From Betaproteobacteria bacterium (GTDB taxonomy: Bacteria > Pseudomonadota > Gammaproteobacteria > Burkholderiales > CAIKXV01): a DNA stretch of 64,000 bases. The position numbers were made by a program, and so were the translations under genes. Shown piece after piece: positions 42,269 to 50,768 of the stretch (the stretch's first letter is position 1; each line of letters opens with the position of its first letter). The notes under the pieces are model-generated. The model was not told the origin of the DNA and ran no database searches. It was given only the letters and a program-made list of their open reading frames with translations. The stretch spans positions 124,001 through 188,000 of the forward strand of contig CANGYF010000006.1 in NCBI GenBank assembly GCA_947458265.1, given 5' to 3'.

Positions 42269-44029
42269 TCATTCGATCACCGGCAGCAGCAGCCATGATT
42301 CATGGCCGGGACCGGCATGCAGCGTGGTGCGCCCGGCGAACACCGATCGTGGCCGGTCGCGTGGATCATCATGCAGGAACGGGCCACAGCCCTTCAGCTC
42401 GTTCTTGAAGTTCGACAGCCGTGCCCCGGTCGAGGCCTGCCATTCGTAGTCGCGGCCACGCACGGTCAGGGCGAGGCGATGCCCGGCCGGCACCACGATC
42501 GAGGTCGGCCACAGCTCGATGTCGAGCGCGACCGGCGTGTCAGGCACCAGCGGCTCGGGGCGGTCGTGGCGGTGATACGGCCGCCATTCGGTCGACAGCG
42601 CCGGATCCAGCGCCCGGTGCGAGGCGCGCAGCCAGCCCTGGGCGACCGGGGTGTGCGGGTCGATCGCGCCCATGAAAACCACCTCGCGCAGGTCCGGCGT
42701 GAACACCCGGAACACCGCGAACAGGTCGGCATCGGTGGTCGTCGAGGACACCACGATGCGCAGCGCAAGCGGCCCGGTGATCTCGGTCTCCCGCGCACAG
42801 GGCGGCGCCAGGAAGGTGATGCCATCGCCCATCGCGTCGAAGGCATGGCTGGCAGCCACCGACGGCGGGCGGGCCTCCAGCGTGCCAGCGGACGGATCGA
42901 GGTGCAGCTTCGTCCAGCGCGTGCGCGGGATCGGCCACGCCTGCTCGGTGCGCTCGACGAAGCGGTCGACATGGCGCACCTGCAGCAGCACCGGCGGCGC
43001 GTCGTCCTGCCCGTTGTCGATGCCCTTCAGGAAGTGGTCGAAGAAACGCAGCTGCAGGCGCCGGCCATAGTCGGTGTAGAAGTGCGTCCAGTGTTCCAGG
43101 CCGTGCGCCTCGAGCCACTTCTGCTTCGAGGCCGCGCGCAGGAAACCCTCGAAGTTGCCGCGCGGGTGCAGGCCCTGCCCGCCCCAGTTCGCGGCCGACA
43201 GGAAGGGCACGGTGACCTTGTCCCACCGTGGCGAGCGGGCGCGGTGCCAGTCGTCGTCCAGCGGATGGGCGAGGATCTCATCGCCGAAGTTGCAGCGGTT
43301 GGCCGCGAGCTGCGCATCGGACAGCGTCTCGTCGCCGCACACCAGCTCCCCGGTGACCCGGCTGCGCGCACCGCGCTCGCCCAGCCCGTACTGGACGGTC
43401 TTCACCTGCATGTCGTACCAGTTGGCCCAGAAGGTCGACAGGATGCCGCCGTGGTGGGTCATGTCTCGGTACCAGTCGGCCGCGCCCTCCCAGATGCACA
43501 TCGCGGCCAGGTGCGGCGGCTGCAGGGACGCCACATGCCACTGGTTGATGCCGAAGTAGGACACGCCGTTCAGCCCGACCTTGCCGTTCGACCACGGCTG
43601 CACGCCCGCCCACTCGATGCAGTCGTGGAAGTCGCGTGTCTCCCGCGGCGAGAACGGATCGATGAAACCGGGCGAGCGGCCGGCGCCGCGGGAATCCACC
43701 CTCACGCAGGCATAGCCCTCGGGCACCCATTTCTCCGGGTCGACCACTTCCCAGTTCTGGTAGCGGTTGCTGGACCCGGATGCGACATCCGGATGCTCGG
43801 CGACCATGCGCTGCCAGGCGCTCGGATAGCCTTCCTGGAACGCGAGCCCCTTCGCATAGGGACCATAGGTGAGCAGCACCGGCCACGGCCCGGGTCCGGG
43901 CGGGCGGAAGACGTCCGCGCGCAGCACCACGCCGTCGTCCATCGGGATCGCGACGTCGAACTCGCAGTGCATGCCGTCGCGTACGACGCCCCCGGCTGCC
44001 GCGGGTGCAGCCCCTTCATTCGTTGCCAT
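42269..44029 (-). CDS. CocE/NonD (X-Pro dipeptidyl-peptidase-like) serine hydrolase
   Basis: A 586-residue hydrolase from the ATG at 44029 (AGGAGGA upstream); the longer track ORF runs across the 11-bp repeat array. N-terminal alpha/beta hydrolase domain: VAIPMDDGVVLRADVFRP, VRVDSRGAGRSPGFIDPF and nucleophile Ser in GLNGVSYFGINQW. A C-terminal jelly-roll domain (about 350-580) ends GHRLALTVRGRDYEWQ. No signal peptide, so it is probably cytoplasmic. Members cleave esters or amides (cocaine esterase, acylamidases, X-Pro peptidases); the substrate is unassigned. It is divergent from hydroxyacid dehydrogenase C. Confidence 0.92.
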   Translation of the reverse strand: MATNEGAAPAAAGGVVRDGMHCEFDVAIPMDDGVVLRADVFRPPGPGPWPVLLTYGPYAKGLAFQEGYPSAWQRMVAEHPDVASGSSNRYQNWEVVDPEKWVPEGYACVRVDSRGAGRSPGFIDPFSPRETRDFHDCIEWAGVQPWSNGKVGLNGVSYFGINQWHVASLQPPHLAAMCIWEGAADWYRDMTHHGGILSTFWANWYDMQVKTVQYGLGERGARSRVTGELVCGDETLSDAQLAANRCNFGDEILAHPLDDDWHRARSPRWDKVTVPFLSAANWGGQGLHPRGNFEGFLRAASKQKWLEAHGLEHWTHFYTDYGRRLQLRFFDHFLKGIDNGQDDAPPVLLQVRHVDRFVERTEQAWPIPRTRWTKLHLDPSAGTLEARPPSVAASHAFDAMGDGITFLAPPCARETEITGPLALRIVVSSTTTDADLFAVFRVFTPDLREVVFMGAIDPHTPVAQGWLRASHRALDPALSTEWRPYHRHDRPEPLVPDTPVALDIELWPTSIVVPAGHRLALTVRGRDYEWQASTGARLSNFKNELKGCGPFLHDDPRDRPRSVFAGRTTLHAGPGHESWLLLPVIE

Positions 44030-44086
44030 CGGATCCTCCTGGCGGACGCCGCCGCCTGCTCGGCCGCGTGTTGCTCGACTGCGGCT

Positions 44087-44119
44087 GGATCGCGGCCGGA
44101 TCGCGGCCGGATCGCGGCC
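44087..44119. repeat. Three exact head-to-tail 11-bp repeats
   Basis: GGATCGCGGCC three times without interruption, in the 186-bp spacer between the divergent CocE-like gene and hydroxyacid dehydrogenase C. Because the unit is 11 bp, about one helical turn, the copies face the same side of the DNA, as in some regulator arrays. Slippage expansion is the simpler explanation. Confidence 0.7.
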
Positions 44120-44215
44120 AGCCTGCCGCCTGAGCGCCCGCGTGTTTGCGTCTAAATTGACGGCGGGCGCCAGCGGTGTCAAGTTCATGCTCTTTCAACT
44201 CCGGAGGCACCCTCC

Positions 44216-45112
44216 TTGAAGATCGGAATCCTGGGTATCGGCCGCATGGGCGCGGCGATCGCAACCCGACTGCTCGGCCTCGGCCATGAAGTGTTCGTGT
44301 GGAACCGCTCGCCGGACAAGGCGCAGGCCCTGGCCGCCGCCGGCGCGAAACCCTGCGCCACCCCGCGCGCGCTGGCTGAGGCGAGCGATACCATCCTGAG
44401 CATCGTGGCAGACGCGAAGGCAGTCGAGGCGACCTATTTCGGCGCCTCGGGCGCCGCCACCGGCAGCCTCGCCGGCAAACTGGTGATCGAGATGAGCACG
44501 CTGCGCCCGGAAACCCAGCGCAGCCTGGCCGCCCGGCTCAAGGCGCTCGGCGCGGCCGTGATCGAATGCCCGGTGGGCGGCACCACCGGCCCGGCACGCG
44601 ACGGCAAGCTGCTGGGCTTCGCCGGCGGCAGCGCGGAGGACTTCGCGCTCGCCCGGCCGCTGCTCGAACTGCTCTGCCGCCGGGTCGAGCATATCGGTCC
44701 GGCCGGCGCCGGAGCGAGCATGAAGCTCGCGATCAACCTGCCGCTTCTGGTCTACTGGCAGGCACTGGGCGAGGCGCTCACGCTGATCAAGCCGCTGGGC
44801 CTGGAGCCCGCCCGCATCATGGACATCCTCGCCGACACCTCCGGCGGCCCGAACGTGCTGAAAGTCCGCGGGGCGACCATCGCGCGGGCGATGGAAGGTG
44901 GCGACACCGGGCCCGTGACCTTCGACGTCGACCTGATCCGCAAGGACCTGCAGACCATGATCGACGAGGCCGGATCGCTCGGCGCGACGCTGCCGGTGAC
45001 GCAGCGGGCGCTCGACATGTTCGACGAGGCCTCGAAGGAAGGCATGGGCGGCGCCGACGCGGTGGCACTGCCGGTGCGCTGGATGAAGCGCAATGCGCAG
45101 GGAGGAGCGTGA
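44216..45112 (+). CDS. NAD(P)-dependent 3-hydroxyisobutyrate dehydrogenase-family oxidoreductase (C, TTG start)
   Basis: A 298-residue beta-hydroxyacid dehydrogenase. The start is the TTG at 44216, with GGAGG 8 nt upstream, and no ATG fits. Rossmann motif KIGILGIGRMGAAIATRLLG followed by NRS, suggesting NADP preference, IECPVGGTTGPARDGKLLGF, catalytic Lys in GAGASMKLAINL. The C-terminal segment is helical. Two bases separate its stop from the amidohydrolase-2 ATG, so the products probably act in sequence: oxidation or reduction of a hydroxy acid and hydrolysis of a lactone or related ring. Confidence 0.9.
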   Translation: MKIGILGIGRMGAAIATRLLGLGHEVFVWNRSPDKAQALAAAGAKPCATPRALAEASDTILSIVADAKAVEATYFGASGAATGSLAGKLVIEMSTLRPETQRSLAARLKALGAAVIECPVGGTTGPARDGKLLGFAGGSAEDFALARPLLELLCRRVEHIGPAGAGASMKLAINLPLLVYWQALGEALTLIKPLGLEPARIMDILADTSGGPNVLKVRGATIARAMEGGDTGPVTFDVDLIRKDLQTMIDEAGSLGATLPVTQRALDMFDEASKEGMGGADAVALPVRWMKRNAQGGA

Positions 45113-45114
45113 CG

Positions 45115-45948
45115 ATGATGATCGTCGATTCGCAGGTACACATCTGGGGGGCGGACACGCCAGAACGTCCATGGCCGAAGCGCGCCGAAGCGCAGCGGCC
45201 GATCCCGCTCGACCACACCGACCTGCTGCGCGAGATGGACGAGGCTGGCGTCGACCGGGTGGTGATCGTGCCCCCGTCCTGGGAGGGCGACCGCAACGAC
45301 CTCGCCATTGCGGCCCACCTCGCACATCCGACGCGTTTCGCGACCATGGGGCGCATCGATCCGCAGGATCCGGCCGCGCGCGGCACCCTGGCCGCCTGGC
45401 GCAGCCAGCCGGGCATGCTCGGCCTGCGCTTCACCTTCCACCTGCCGATGCTGGAGACCCTGCTCACCGAAGGCCACATGGACTGGGTATGGGGCGAGGC
45501 CGAGAAGGCAGGCGTACCGATCTACGTGCTGGTGCCGCACCGGCTGGTGCCCGAGATCGGCAAGGTCGCCGAGCGCTACCCGGGACTCAGGCTGGTGATG
45601 GACCACTTCGGGCTGAACAGCAAGCAGCGCGATGCCGAGGCCTTCGCCGACTTCGACAAGCTGCTGGCGATCGCGAAACAGCCCAACGTCGCCGCGAAGG
45701 CGAGCGCGCTGCCCTGCTACACGAACGACAGCTATCCATACCGATCGGTGCACGGCTACCTGCAGCGGGCCTACGATGCGTTCGGACCGAAGCGCCTGTT
45801 CTGGGGGACCGACCTGTCGCGCTCGCCGATCCCGTACCGCCAGCATGTCACGATGTTCACCGATGAGATCCCCTGGCTGAGCGAATCGGACAAGGAATGG
45901 ATCATGGGCCGCGGCGTCTGCGAATGGATCGGCTGGCCGATCGCCTGA
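45115..45948 (+). CDS. Amidohydrolase-2 family TIM-barrel hydrolase
   Basis: A 277-residue protein of the family that includes 2-pyrone-4,6-dicarboxylate lactonase and ACMS decarboxylase. The ATG at 45115 follows GGAGGAG. The usual N-terminal HxH metal motif reads VDSQVHIWG, with Gln for the first His. Barrel-strand features include MGLRF-like LGLRFTFHLP, YVLVPHRLVPEIGKVAERYP, LRLVMDHFGL and the strand-8 Asp in FWGTDLSRSP. This variant may use one metal or none, as in lactonases of the family. It forms a two-gene operon with hydroxyacid dehydrogenase C and ends before a strong terminator. Confidence 0.88.
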   Translation: MMIVDSQVHIWGADTPERPWPKRAEAQRPIPLDHTDLLREMDEAGVDRVVIVPPSWEGDRNDLAIAAHLAHPTRFATMGRIDPQDPAARGTLAAWRSQPGMLGLRFTFHLPMLETLLTEGHMDWVWGEAEKAGVPIYVLVPHRLVPEIGKVAERYPGLRLVMDHFGLNSKQRDAEAFADFDKLLAIAKQPNVAAKASALPCYTNDSYPYRSVHGYLQRAYDAFGPKRLFWGTDLSRSPIPYRQHVTMFTDEIPWLSESDKEWIMGRGVCEWIGWPIA

Positions 45949-46000
45949 GTGGTCAGGGGCACCGGCCGCCAGCCTTCGTGCGGAAGTGCGTCCCGGAACG

Positions 46001-46030
46001 AAAAAAGCCCCGCAACCGCGGGGCTTTTTT
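46001..46030. terminator. Bidirectional intrinsic terminator
   Basis: A run of six A, a perfect 7-bp stem GCCCCGC / GCGGGGC with an AACC loop, then six T. It works as a rho-independent terminator in both directions and sits between the convergent amidohydrolase-2 gene (ends 45948) and the PEP-CTERM gene (ends 46051). Confidence 0.93.
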
Positions 46031-46050
46031 CTTCGGCAGACGCAGGAAGT

Positions 46051-46731
46051 TCAGGCGTTCGGCTTGGGCCGGCGCGAGATGCTGGCCATCCCCAGCAGGC
46101 CGGCACCGAACAGCCAGGCCGCTGCCGGGATGGATACCACCGAGGTGGTGCGTTCATCGAAACCGACGGTGAACCCGAAGTAATTCTCGCGGACCGGATT
46201 GGTCCAGGAAATCGACTGGAAGGTGCCGTAGAAGATCACCGAGCCGTTGCGCTCGCCGGTGCTGCCGGTCAGGTTACCGACCACGTTGCCGCTGACGCCG
46301 ATCGGGCTGCCGCGGTACTCCAGCGACGGGCCACCATCCACGAAGGTCGGCACCTGGTCGAACGTGAAGTTGGCGCTGTTTCTGGGCTGGCCGAGGCTCC
46401 AGATGGCGAACACCGGGTTGAGCACCGCCTGCGTGAAGGTGATCGTGTTCCGGTTGGTGTTGCCGCCGGTCAGTGTCCGGATCGCCGAGCCGGCGACCGG
46501 TGCGTTTTCGATCACCACGCCATCGGCCCAGGTCGTCACCGGCTGCCAGTTGCGCGGGTCGAGATCGAGTCTGCCGGACTGTCCCGTGAACGAGATGCCG
46601 ACTGCCCCGGCGTTGGCAGACGAGGCCGTGGTCCAGCTCGCCCAGCTGACGATCGCAGCCATCGCGGGCGATGTGGACAGCGCGAAGACTGCTGAAATCG
46701 AGGCAACTTTGAGAAGTGACGATGCGTGCAT
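46051..46731 (-). CDS. PEP-CTERM-type (VPLPA-like) exported protein
   Basis: A 226-residue exported protein: signal peptide LLKVASISAVFALSTSPAMAA, a beta-rich, Asn/Thr/Gly-rich middle region, and a C-terminal sorting signal IPAAAWLFGAGLLGMASISRR, that is, a PxA box, a membrane helix and a basic tail. Exosortases recognise such tails and cleave them during export, usually in bacteria making extracellular polysaccharide or flocs. No exosortase gene is in the window. The start was taken at the ATG at 46731, giving a clean signal peptide. The middle region matches nothing I recognise. Confidence 0.88.
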   Translation of the reverse strand: MHASSLLKVASISAVFALSTSPAMAAIVSWASWTTASSANAGAVGISFTGQSGRLDLDPRNWQPVTTWADGVVIENAPVAGSAIRTLTGGNTNRNTITFTQAVLNPVFAIWSLGQPRNSANFTFDQVPTFVDGGPSLEYRGSPIGVSGNVVGNLTGSTGERNGSVIFYGTFQSISWTNPVRENYFGFTVGFDERTTSVVSIPAAAWLFGAGLLGMASISRRPKPNA

Positions 46732-46896
46732 GGCGCTCTCTGATCGGTCGGCCGTTCGCGGCAAGGAATCGTGCTCCACGGCGCCGGTGAATTACAGCAT
46801 TGTGCCAAAGTATGGCCGGTTCGTGTCGCGCAGTCGGTGATTCATGCCCCGCGGCAACAGTTCAGTAACGCACGCCGGCACCGCTGCGCGCGCCGT

Positions 46897-48246
46897 TCAC
46901 GGCCTGCTGTCGAGGAAGCGGTACCAGTGAAACAGCGCACGCTGCGGGATGCGCATCAGCCGGTGCAGCGGGAACGGACGCACCGGATCGCAGGCGGCCT
47001 CGATCTGCGCGTCGGCGGGATCCCCCGAGATGCGCGCCGCAATCAGCCGCCCGGCATACAGGGACAGCGAGACACCGCTGCCCTGGTAGCCCACCGCATA
47101 GTGCACCGTCGGGTCGTCCGACGCGCGCCGTATGCGCGGCAGGAAGTCCCGGGTGAATGCCACCCAGCCGTGCCAGTCGTGCTCGATGGAGATTCCGTCC
47201 AGCGACGGGTACTTCGCGATGAGTTCGCGGTACAGGTAGTCGCGATGGTGTGCATTGCGTCCCGGCGTGTCGGCGATCAGCCCGCGGCCGCCGAACAGGA
47301 TGCGCCGGTCGGGCAGCCGCCGCCAGTAGAACATCAGCTTGCGCGCGTCGGTGAGCACATGGCCGGTGACGAAATTCGAGCTCACCACCTCGGCATCGGT
47401 CATCGGCCGGGTGACGATGATGTGCGACAGGATCGGCATCATCGCCGCCCGCAGGTCGCGGTGCAGGCCGGGCGGGGTATAGCCGTTGGTGCCGATCACC
47501 ACCTGCGCCGCGCGTACCGTGCCCTGCGGCGTCGACAGCACATGGGTGGCGCCTTCCTTGCGCCAGCCGGTGACCGGACTCGACGAGTGCACGACCGCGC
47601 CGGCGGCCCGTGCCATGCGCAGCACGCCGGCGGCCAGCTTGAGCGGATGCAGCGCGATCGCATCCGGTATGCGCAGCGCACCGAACGACTGCGCACCACC
47701 GAGGTGGTCGCGCTGCAGGGTGTGCGCATCGATGAACTCGGCCGGATAGTCGAGTTCGCGCTGCATCAACCGGGCCTCGGCCTCCAGGGCCGCCGCGCGG
47801 CCGGGCTTCGGTGCAACCTTCAGGTAACCGGCTTCCGAAGCATCGCAGTCAATGCCACCGTCGCGGATCATCTGCCGCACGTTGTCGAGCGAAGCCCTGG
47901 TGTGGCCGAACAGCACCTTCGCCCCGTCCAGCCCGAAGCGCGACACCATGTCGCTGAAGGACAGGCGACCGAATGCCATCCGCGCGAAGCCGCCGTTGCG
48001 GCCGCTGCAGCCCCAGCCCGGGCGGTTCGCCTCGAGCACGGTGACCCGATGCCCCCGGCGCGCCAGGTGCAGCGCCGTGGACAGGCCGGTATAGCCGCCG
48101 CCGATCACCGCCACTTCGGTGTCGAGCACCAGCGGCGCCGGACCGTCGTCGGGCGGCAGCGGGCCGGCGGTATCGAGCCAGTAGGACGGCGGATGGGCGA
48201 GACCGGTGCCCGGGCCGGCCGCGAAGATCGGATCGTATGGGGTCAT
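46897..48246 (-). CDS. FAD-dependent amine oxidoreductase (PuuB/DadA-like)
   Basis: A 449-residue flavoenzyme of the DAO family, close in layout to gamma-glutamylputrescine oxidase. The dinucleotide motif VAVIGGGYTGLSTALHLARRG is followed by VLEANRPGWGCSGRNGGFA, and the C-terminal flavin site is HYAVGYQGSGVSLSLYAGRLIA. It would oxidise a primary or secondary amine or an imino acid to an imine and ammonia. It lies 52 bp after the PanE-like gene on the same strand. The substrate is unknown. Confidence 0.9.
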   Translation of the reverse strand: MTPYDPIFAAGPGTGLAHPPSYWLDTAGPLPPDDGPAPLVLDTEVAVIGGGYTGLSTALHLARRGHRVTVLEANRPGWGCSGRNGGFARMAFGRLSFSDMVSRFGLDGAKVLFGHTRASLDNVRQMIRDGGIDCDASEAGYLKVAPKPGRAAALEAEARLMQRELDYPAEFIDAHTLQRDHLGGAQSFGALRIPDAIALHPLKLAAGVLRMARAAGAVVHSSSPVTGWRKEGATHVLSTPQGTVRAAQVVIGTNGYTPPGLHRDLRAAMMPILSHIIVTRPMTDAEVVSSNFVTGHVLTDARKLMFYWRRLPDRRILFGGRGLIADTPGRNAHHRDYLYRELIAKYPSLDGISIEHDWHGWVAFTRDFLPRIRRASDDPTVHYAVGYQGSGVSLSLYAGRLIAARISGDPADAQIEAACDPVRPFPLHRLMRIPQRALFHWYRFLDSRP

Positions 48247-48298
48247 CGCTACCGACCCGGACAGGGCCTGCGGCTGCCGGCCTGGGCCCGCACGACGG

Positions 48299-49234
48299 TC
48301 AGGGCAGCCGGCCGGCGGCGCGGCGGGCCTCGTAGGTCCTGCAGTGGGTGCAGGCGATCACGTGCAGCGTGTCGTCGAGTCCGTAGGCCCGGCAGCGCTC
48401 GAGCATGAAGCCGAGGATATGCTCGGACTCGATCGGCCCGCCACGCTCGATGTCGCGCGCCATCGAGGCACTGTAGGCGGTGTCGCGGTTGGCGAACAGC
48501 GCGCGGAACTCGTCGATGAAGGCCTGCCTGGGCGCACAGCCCGCTCGCGTCGCGATCTCGATGTTGCGGTCGAAGAAGGCATTGAGCAGGCGCGTACCGT
48601 CCGGCGTACGTGCGATCTCGCCGACACTGCCGCGCATCAGGCAGGTCATGCCGGCCACTGTCGACAGGTGGACCAGCTTGATCCAGAGGTCGTGGCGGAT
48701 GTCGGACGAGGCCGTGGCCACGACCGAGGTGCGGTCGAACAGTTCCTTCAGCCGGGCGACGCGCTCGGACATGCGCCCGTCGAGCTCGCCGAAGGTGATG
48801 AAGCGCCAGTCGTTCAGGTGCTTGACCACGCCATCGGCGGTGAGCGTCGCCTGGATCTTGGCCAGGCCGCCGATCACGCGCGCCTCGCCGAACTCGGCCA
48901 CCAGACGGTCGACGTGTGCATAGCCGTTCAACAGCGGCAGGATCGCCGTCTGCGGCCCGATGGCCGGACGCACCGCCTCGATCGCGCCGTCGAGGTCGTA
49001 GGCCTTGCTGGTGAGCAGCACCAGGTCGTACGACTGCGAGGGATCGACCCGGGTGACCGCGTTGACCGCGAGCTTTGCGTCGCCAAAGGCAGGGCTCTCG
49101 ATCACCAGCCCGTCGCGCGCGATCTGCGCCAGCCGGCGCTCGCGCACCAGGAAGGTGACATCGGCGCCGGCCTGGACCAGCCGTCCGCCGTAATAGCCGC
49201 CGATCGCACCGGCACCCAACACGAATATCTTCAC
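48299..49234 (-). CDS. 2-dehydropantoate 2-reductase family (PanE/ApbA-like) protein
   Basis: A 311-residue NADP-dependent ketoacid reductase-family protein. Two GTG starts are possible; the inner one (49234, VKIFVLGAGAIGGYYGGRL) has GGAG at 9 nt, while 49255 adds seven residues and lacks a clear SD. Nucleotide motif GAGAIGG, PLLNGYAHVDRL, and the catalytic-Lys helix DLWIKLVHLSTVAGMTCLM. Authentic PanE makes pantoate for CoA synthesis, but many catabolic paralogues exist; next to an amine oxidase gene a catabolic role is as likely, so I give no gene symbol. Confidence 0.85.
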   Translation of the reverse strand: MKIFVLGAGAIGGYYGGRLVQAGADVTFLVRERRLAQIARDGLVIESPAFGDAKLAVNAVTRVDPSQSYDLVLLTSKAYDLDGAIEAVRPAIGPQTAILPLLNGYAHVDRLVAEFGEARVIGGLAKIQATLTADGVVKHLNDWRFITFGELDGRMSERVARLKELFDRTSVVATASSDIRHDLWIKLVHLSTVAGMTCLMRGSVGEIARTPDGTRLLNAFFDRNIEIATRAGCAPRQAFIDEFRALFANRDTAYSASMARDIERGGPIESEHILGFMLERCRAYGLDDTLHVIACTHCRTYEARRAAGRLP

Positions 49235-49350
49235 GCCTGCTCGCTCCGTCGTCACGCTGCTGGCGGCACTTGGCGCGGCTGCCTGCAGCCGCGCCCGCCC
49301 GGAGCCCCGATCTTACGGGCTCCGGCATTCGAAGTCAGGCAGACCGGCGC

Positions 49351-50013
49351 TCAGGCGAGCTTGCCAGCCCCGACCCGCTCGGCCTTGCGCGCAGCCCAGT
49401 ACTCGGGCGAGGACTTCGACTGCGCCAGCGCATCGGCGCTCTCGAAGCCGGGCGCCATCGAGCCGTCGGTACCGGAGAGGTACTGGTGGTGCTCGATGTT
49501 GAGCAGGCGCAGCCAGCTCTGCTGGCCGTAGGTGAGGCCGATCGCGCAGCCGAGCTCGACCAGTTCCGCCTCGTTGAAGCTGGCATGCATCCGCTGCCAG
49601 AACGCGTCGTCGGTATCGAGCCGCCAGACGATCGCCTCCGCGTAAGCCAGTGCCGCCTTCTGCCGCTCGTCGTACTTCGTCGACTTCTCGAAGTTGATCA
49701 GGTCGTCGTACTTGGCTTCGGTGAGGCCCTCGGAGGCGCCCTTGATCGAACGCTGGTTGCCGCAGAACTCGCAGATCACCGAACGCGATACATAGACCCG
49801 GCACAGTTCCTTGATCGCATGCTCGACGACGCCGTTGCGGAAGATCTTCTCCCACGAGTCGGCGAAGAACCAGAAGCAGTCCGGAACGTGGGCGCGCACC
49901 GCGGAACTCTCCGGGCGGGGCGTACCGTCGCGCGCGCAGCGCTCGAGCTCGGCACGCATGCGCGGGTCTTCGATGGTTTCGAACGGCACGTAGCTGATGC
50001 GCTGGGTCTTCAT
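49351..50013 (-). CDS. AhpD/carboxymuconolactone decarboxylase-like protein
   Basis: A 220-residue all-helical protein. The centre has VSRSVICEFCGNQRS, a CxxC pair as in AhpD-type CMD proteins, followed by helices containing DERQKAALAYAEAIV and ELVELGCAIGLTYGQQSWLRLL. AhpD-type members are redox-active (alkylhydroperoxidase), others are lactone decarboxylases. The gene is divergent from a MarR regulator over an 80-bp spacer, a common arrangement for peroxide- or phenolic-responsive pairs. A redox role is more likely than a lactone role because the Cys pair is kept. Confidence 0.85.
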   Translation of the reverse strand: MKTQRISYVPFETIEDPRMRAELERCARDGTPRPESSAVRAHVPDCFWFFADSWEKIFRNGVVEHAIKELCRVYVSRSVICEFCGNQRSIKGASEGLTEAKYDDLINFEKSTKYDERQKAALAYAEAIVWRLDTDDAFWQRMHASFNEAELVELGCAIGLTYGQQSWLRLLNIEHHQYLSGTDGSMAPGFESADALAQSKSSPEYWAARKAERVGAGKLA

Positions 50014-50087
50014 CGGTGGCCTCCTGGGGCAGTGTCCACCGGCGCGTACAATCGCGCCGCGGAAACGCGCACCGTATTACCGGGTTA

Positions 50088-50101
50088 TCTTAATGTCAAG
50101 A
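50088..50101. promoter_or_regulatory. MarR-type operator overlapping the MarR start codon
   Basis: TCTTAATGTCAAGA; on the other strand TCTTGACATTAAGA, an imperfect palindrome close to the TCTTGACATCAAGA pattern seen at many MarR-family operators. It covers the MarR ATG (50093-50095), and an overlapping perfect ATGTC-AA-GACAT palindrome spans 50093-50104. It is well placed to repress both the MarR gene and the divergent AhpD-like gene. Confidence 0.5.
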
Positions 50102-50650
50102 CATCGAGCGGATGATGCCGTAGGACAGTTCGTCGCCCAGTGGCGCGCGAGCCGGCTCGACCTCGACCCGGCGCCGACCGAGGTGATCGGGCGCATCACC
50201 CGGCTGGCGCGGATCTTCCAGCGGCGCGCCGACGGCTGGCTCGCCGAGTTCGACCTGACCTGGGAGACCTTCGCGGTGCTCGGTGCATTGCTGCGCCAGG
50301 GCCCGCCTTACCGGCTCACCCCGACCGCGCTCTATCGGCAGGCATTGCTCACCTCCGGTGCGATCACCAACCGCATCGCACGCGCCGAGGCGATGGGCTG
50401 GGTCATGCGCGAGCCCGATCCGCTCGATGCGCGGTCGAGCGCGGTGCGGCTCACCCCGAAGGGCCTGAAGCTGGCCAACCAGGTGATCGAGCGCCACTTC
50501 GCCGAACAGGCGAAGCTGCTCGAGGTGCTGGACGAGTCCGAGCGCAACACGCTCGCGCGCCTGCTGTCCCGGCTGGCAGCCGAGCATGAGCAGCCGCGCG
50601 ACGCGACCGGCGCGGATGGCGCAGGCCGGAAGAAAGCGGCACACGAATGA
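50093..50650 (+). CDS. MarR-family transcriptional regulator
   Basis: A 185-residue winged-helix regulator. ATG at 50093 (MSRHRADDAVGQFV). MarR core: FDLTWETFAVLGALLRQGPPYRLTPTALYRQALLTSGAITNRIARAEAMGWVMREPDPLDARSSAVRLTPKG, with the recognition helix in SGAITNRIARAE and the wing DPLDARSSAVRLT. There is no convincing SD before the ATG, and an operator-like palindrome covers it, so the transcript may be leaderless. The Arg/Lys-rich tail (GAGRKKAAHE) is atypical but short. It probably controls the divergent AhpD-like gene and itself. Confidence 0.93.
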   Translation: MSRHRADDAVGQFVAQWRASRLDLDPAPTEVIGRITRLARIFQRRADGWLAEFDLTWETFAVLGALLRQGPPYRLTPTALYRQALLTSGAITNRIARAEAMGWVMREPDPLDARSSAVRLTPKGLKLANQVIERHFAEQAKLLEVLDESERNTLARLLSRLAAEHEQPRDATGADGAGRKKAAHE

Positions 50651-50768
50651 CGCCGGCACTGAGCATGCAGCCGCCGCTGCGGCTCACATGGCTCGTGCCA
50701 CAGGCCGCGCAGGCGTAACCCCAGGCCGTGGGCCGCATGGAGCAGGCGGCGGGCCTGGCCGGGGCGGT

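Noticed and set aside
44087-44119. Short tandem repeats as a CRISPR array
   Set aside because: Units are 11 bp with no spacers and no cas genes in the window.
48299-49234. Naming the PanE-like gene panE
   Set aside because: Many catabolic paralogues share this fold, and its neighbours are an amine oxidase and AhpD-like gene, not pantothenate genes.
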